Source: an uncultured Lachnospiraceae bacterium
GTDB lineage: Bacteria; Bacillota; Clostridia; Lachnospirales; Lachnospiraceae
Assembly: GCA_902783735.1 (NCBI GenBank)
Contig: CACZSE010000215.1
Span: 1-7,000 of the forward strand
DNA: 7,000 nt
Direction: 5' to 3'
Every line of letters starts with the position of its first letter. The stretch's first letter is position 1. Below are positions 6,098 to 7,000 of the stretch, one piece after another. A model generated the notes under the pieces. The model saw nothing but the letters and a program-made list of their open reading frames with translations, ran no database searches and was not told the origin of the DNA. The translations under genes were made by a program, and so were the position numbers.

Positions 6098-7000
6098 TTA
6101 ATCTATTACTCTGTCTATAAATAGACTTGTATATTCCATCATATCTCTGACAAGTACTCCTTCAACGATATTTCCGGACTTATCGGCTATAAGCTGTAAG
6201 ACCGGTCTCTCAGGAAAACCTTTATTCTGTCTGATAACTACTGCCATCTCTCCGGTGTTAACAATAACTTTACTTCCGGAAGGATAAACCGCAATAAAAT
6301 CCAACAAAGTATCAACAACCTGTGAATCATATTTTATGCCTTTAAATGCCTTAAGATATTCCACAGCTTCATGGACTCTTTTTCTTTCGTGGCCGATACC
6401 GCAAATGGACTCATCAAAATAGTCACAGGTGGCAGCAATCTTTGTTGTAATAGCAATATCACCGTTATGAAGAGGGTAACCTTCACCATCAAGTGTTTCA
6501 TGGTGCATAAGTATTATCTCTTTACTTGTTTTTGATAACCATTCTTCATGTTTTATAGCACTGTAACCAAATACTGTATGTTTACAGTATTCGTCCTTTT
6601 CTCTGGGTTCCGCGCTATTCATGTCTTTGTCTATGTAATCTACTGTTACGTACCTAAGACCCAGATCGTGTAAAAGACAACCTACACTAAGATCATGAAC
6701 CAGATCTTCTGACAATCCCATTTTTATAGCTACAAGTGTAGCAATGGTACAGGTACTTGTACTGTGCTCATAAAGATCGGCGCTTCTTTCTTTTATGTCG
6801 TATATCTGCTCGGCAACATTATCATCGTTTACTACATTGTCAATGATCCTGTTAGCCGCATCAGCTATTTCCGCCATATCCTGGCTTTTATTATACATAT
6901 GCTTGGAGATTACTTCTTTAACCTTCTCCTTACATTTTTTATTTACTTCCTCTTTAAGGATAGTCTTGGTCTGTGCGTCTAATTCGTTATCTTTAACAAA
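6098..7000 (-). CDS. HD-GYP domain protein, probable c-di-GMP phosphodiesterase, 5' end cut by window edge
   Basis: The frame is open from the right edge to the stop at 6098, giving 300 visible residues; the true start lies outside. An internal ATG at 6898 has no ribosome binding site at usable distance and is not a convincing start. Visible residues 1-34 are charged and helical (KEEVNKKCKEKVKEV). The HD-GYP domain spans about 70-240: H79, the HD pair H111-D112 (LLHDLG), H141 (HTVFG), HHETLDGEGYP (166-176) and D193 (CDYFD). This fits the GYP signature HHExxDGxGYP, so hydrolysis of cyclic di-GMP is the expected activity. The lysine of the usual HDIGK motif is L115 here, and the usual DALTS after the aspartate is ESICG, so activity may be altered. 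A small beta-rich segment (about 242-300) follows, typical of clostridial HD-GYP proteins. It is the first visible gene of the serS cluster. Confidence 0.92.
   Translation of the reverse strand, partial: FVKDNELDAQTKTILKEEVNKKCKEKVKEVISKHMYNKSQDMAEIADAANRIIDNVVNDDNVAEQIYDIKERSADLYEHSTSTCTIATLVAIKMGLSEDLVHDLSVGCLLHDLGLRYVTVDYIDKDMNSAEPREKDEYCKHTVFGYSAIKHEEWLSKTSKEIILMHHETLDGEGYPLHNGDIAITTKIAATCDYFDESICGIGHERKRVHEAVEYLKAFKGIKYDSQVVDTLLDFIAVYPSGSKVIVNTGEMAVVIRQNKGFPERPVLQLIADKSGNIVEGVLVRDMMEYTSLFIDRVID

Noticed and set aside
1..7000. Mobile element, phage, CRISPR or defence island
   Set aside because: All genes fit chromosomal housekeeping or signalling families. I see no spaced repeats, transposase, integrase, or terminal inverted repeats with target duplications. 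The tRNA gene is not followed by an integrase or a duplicated 3' end in view.

Overview
The window looks like an ordinary chromosomal housekeeping segment from a low-GC anaerobic Firmicute. The best guess is the family Lachnospiraceae (Clostridia). Reasons are the AT-rich DNA, the DUF3881-type protein (a family I know mainly from Lachnospiraceae), the clostridial-style seryl-tRNA synthetase and HD-GYP protein, and AGGAGGTG-like ribosome binding sites. The genus cannot be fixed from this sequence.

Layout, left to right. (1) 1-1129, minus strand: trmB (tRNA m7G46 methyltransferase) is followed 20 bases later by the start of mrpE/mnhE, a subunit of a multisubunit Na+/H+ antiporter, which runs off the left edge. 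(2) 1130-1256: a short divergent promoter region with a 15-base perfect inverted repeat, read leftward into trmB and rightward into a D-Ala-D-Ala carboxypeptidase. (3) 1257-3755, plus strand: the carboxypeptidase, a 114-base gap carrying a hairpin, then a DEDDh 3'-5' exonuclease with an extra C-terminal Cys/His module. (4) 3762-3794: a strong bidirectional terminator where the two strands converge. (5) 3796-7000, minus strand, in transcription order: an HD-GYP protein entering from the right edge, serS, a DUF3881-type protein of unknown function, and tRNA-Arg(CCT). All are closely spaced and end at the shared terminator.

The right-hand cluster reads as one transcription unit: HD-GYP to serS is 13 bases, serS to the DUF3881 protein is 11 bases or fewer, and the tRNA lies 35 bases beyond. 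It joins a probable cyclic-di-GMP phosphodiesterase, a tRNA charging enzyme, an uncharacterised protein and a tRNA. The left part joins tRNA modification with ion homeostasis.

There is no gene-free stretch over 300 bases. I see no mobile element, CRISPR array, phage gene or obvious new defence system. The observations worth following are small: the DUF3881 gene between serS and a tRNA, the exonuclease C-terminal module, the hairpin touching the exonuclease ribosome binding site, the inverted repeat around the trmB promoter, and altered motif residues in the HD-GYP protein and SerRS. Two genes run off the window edges (mrpE and the HD-GYP protein), so their missing ends are not visible.
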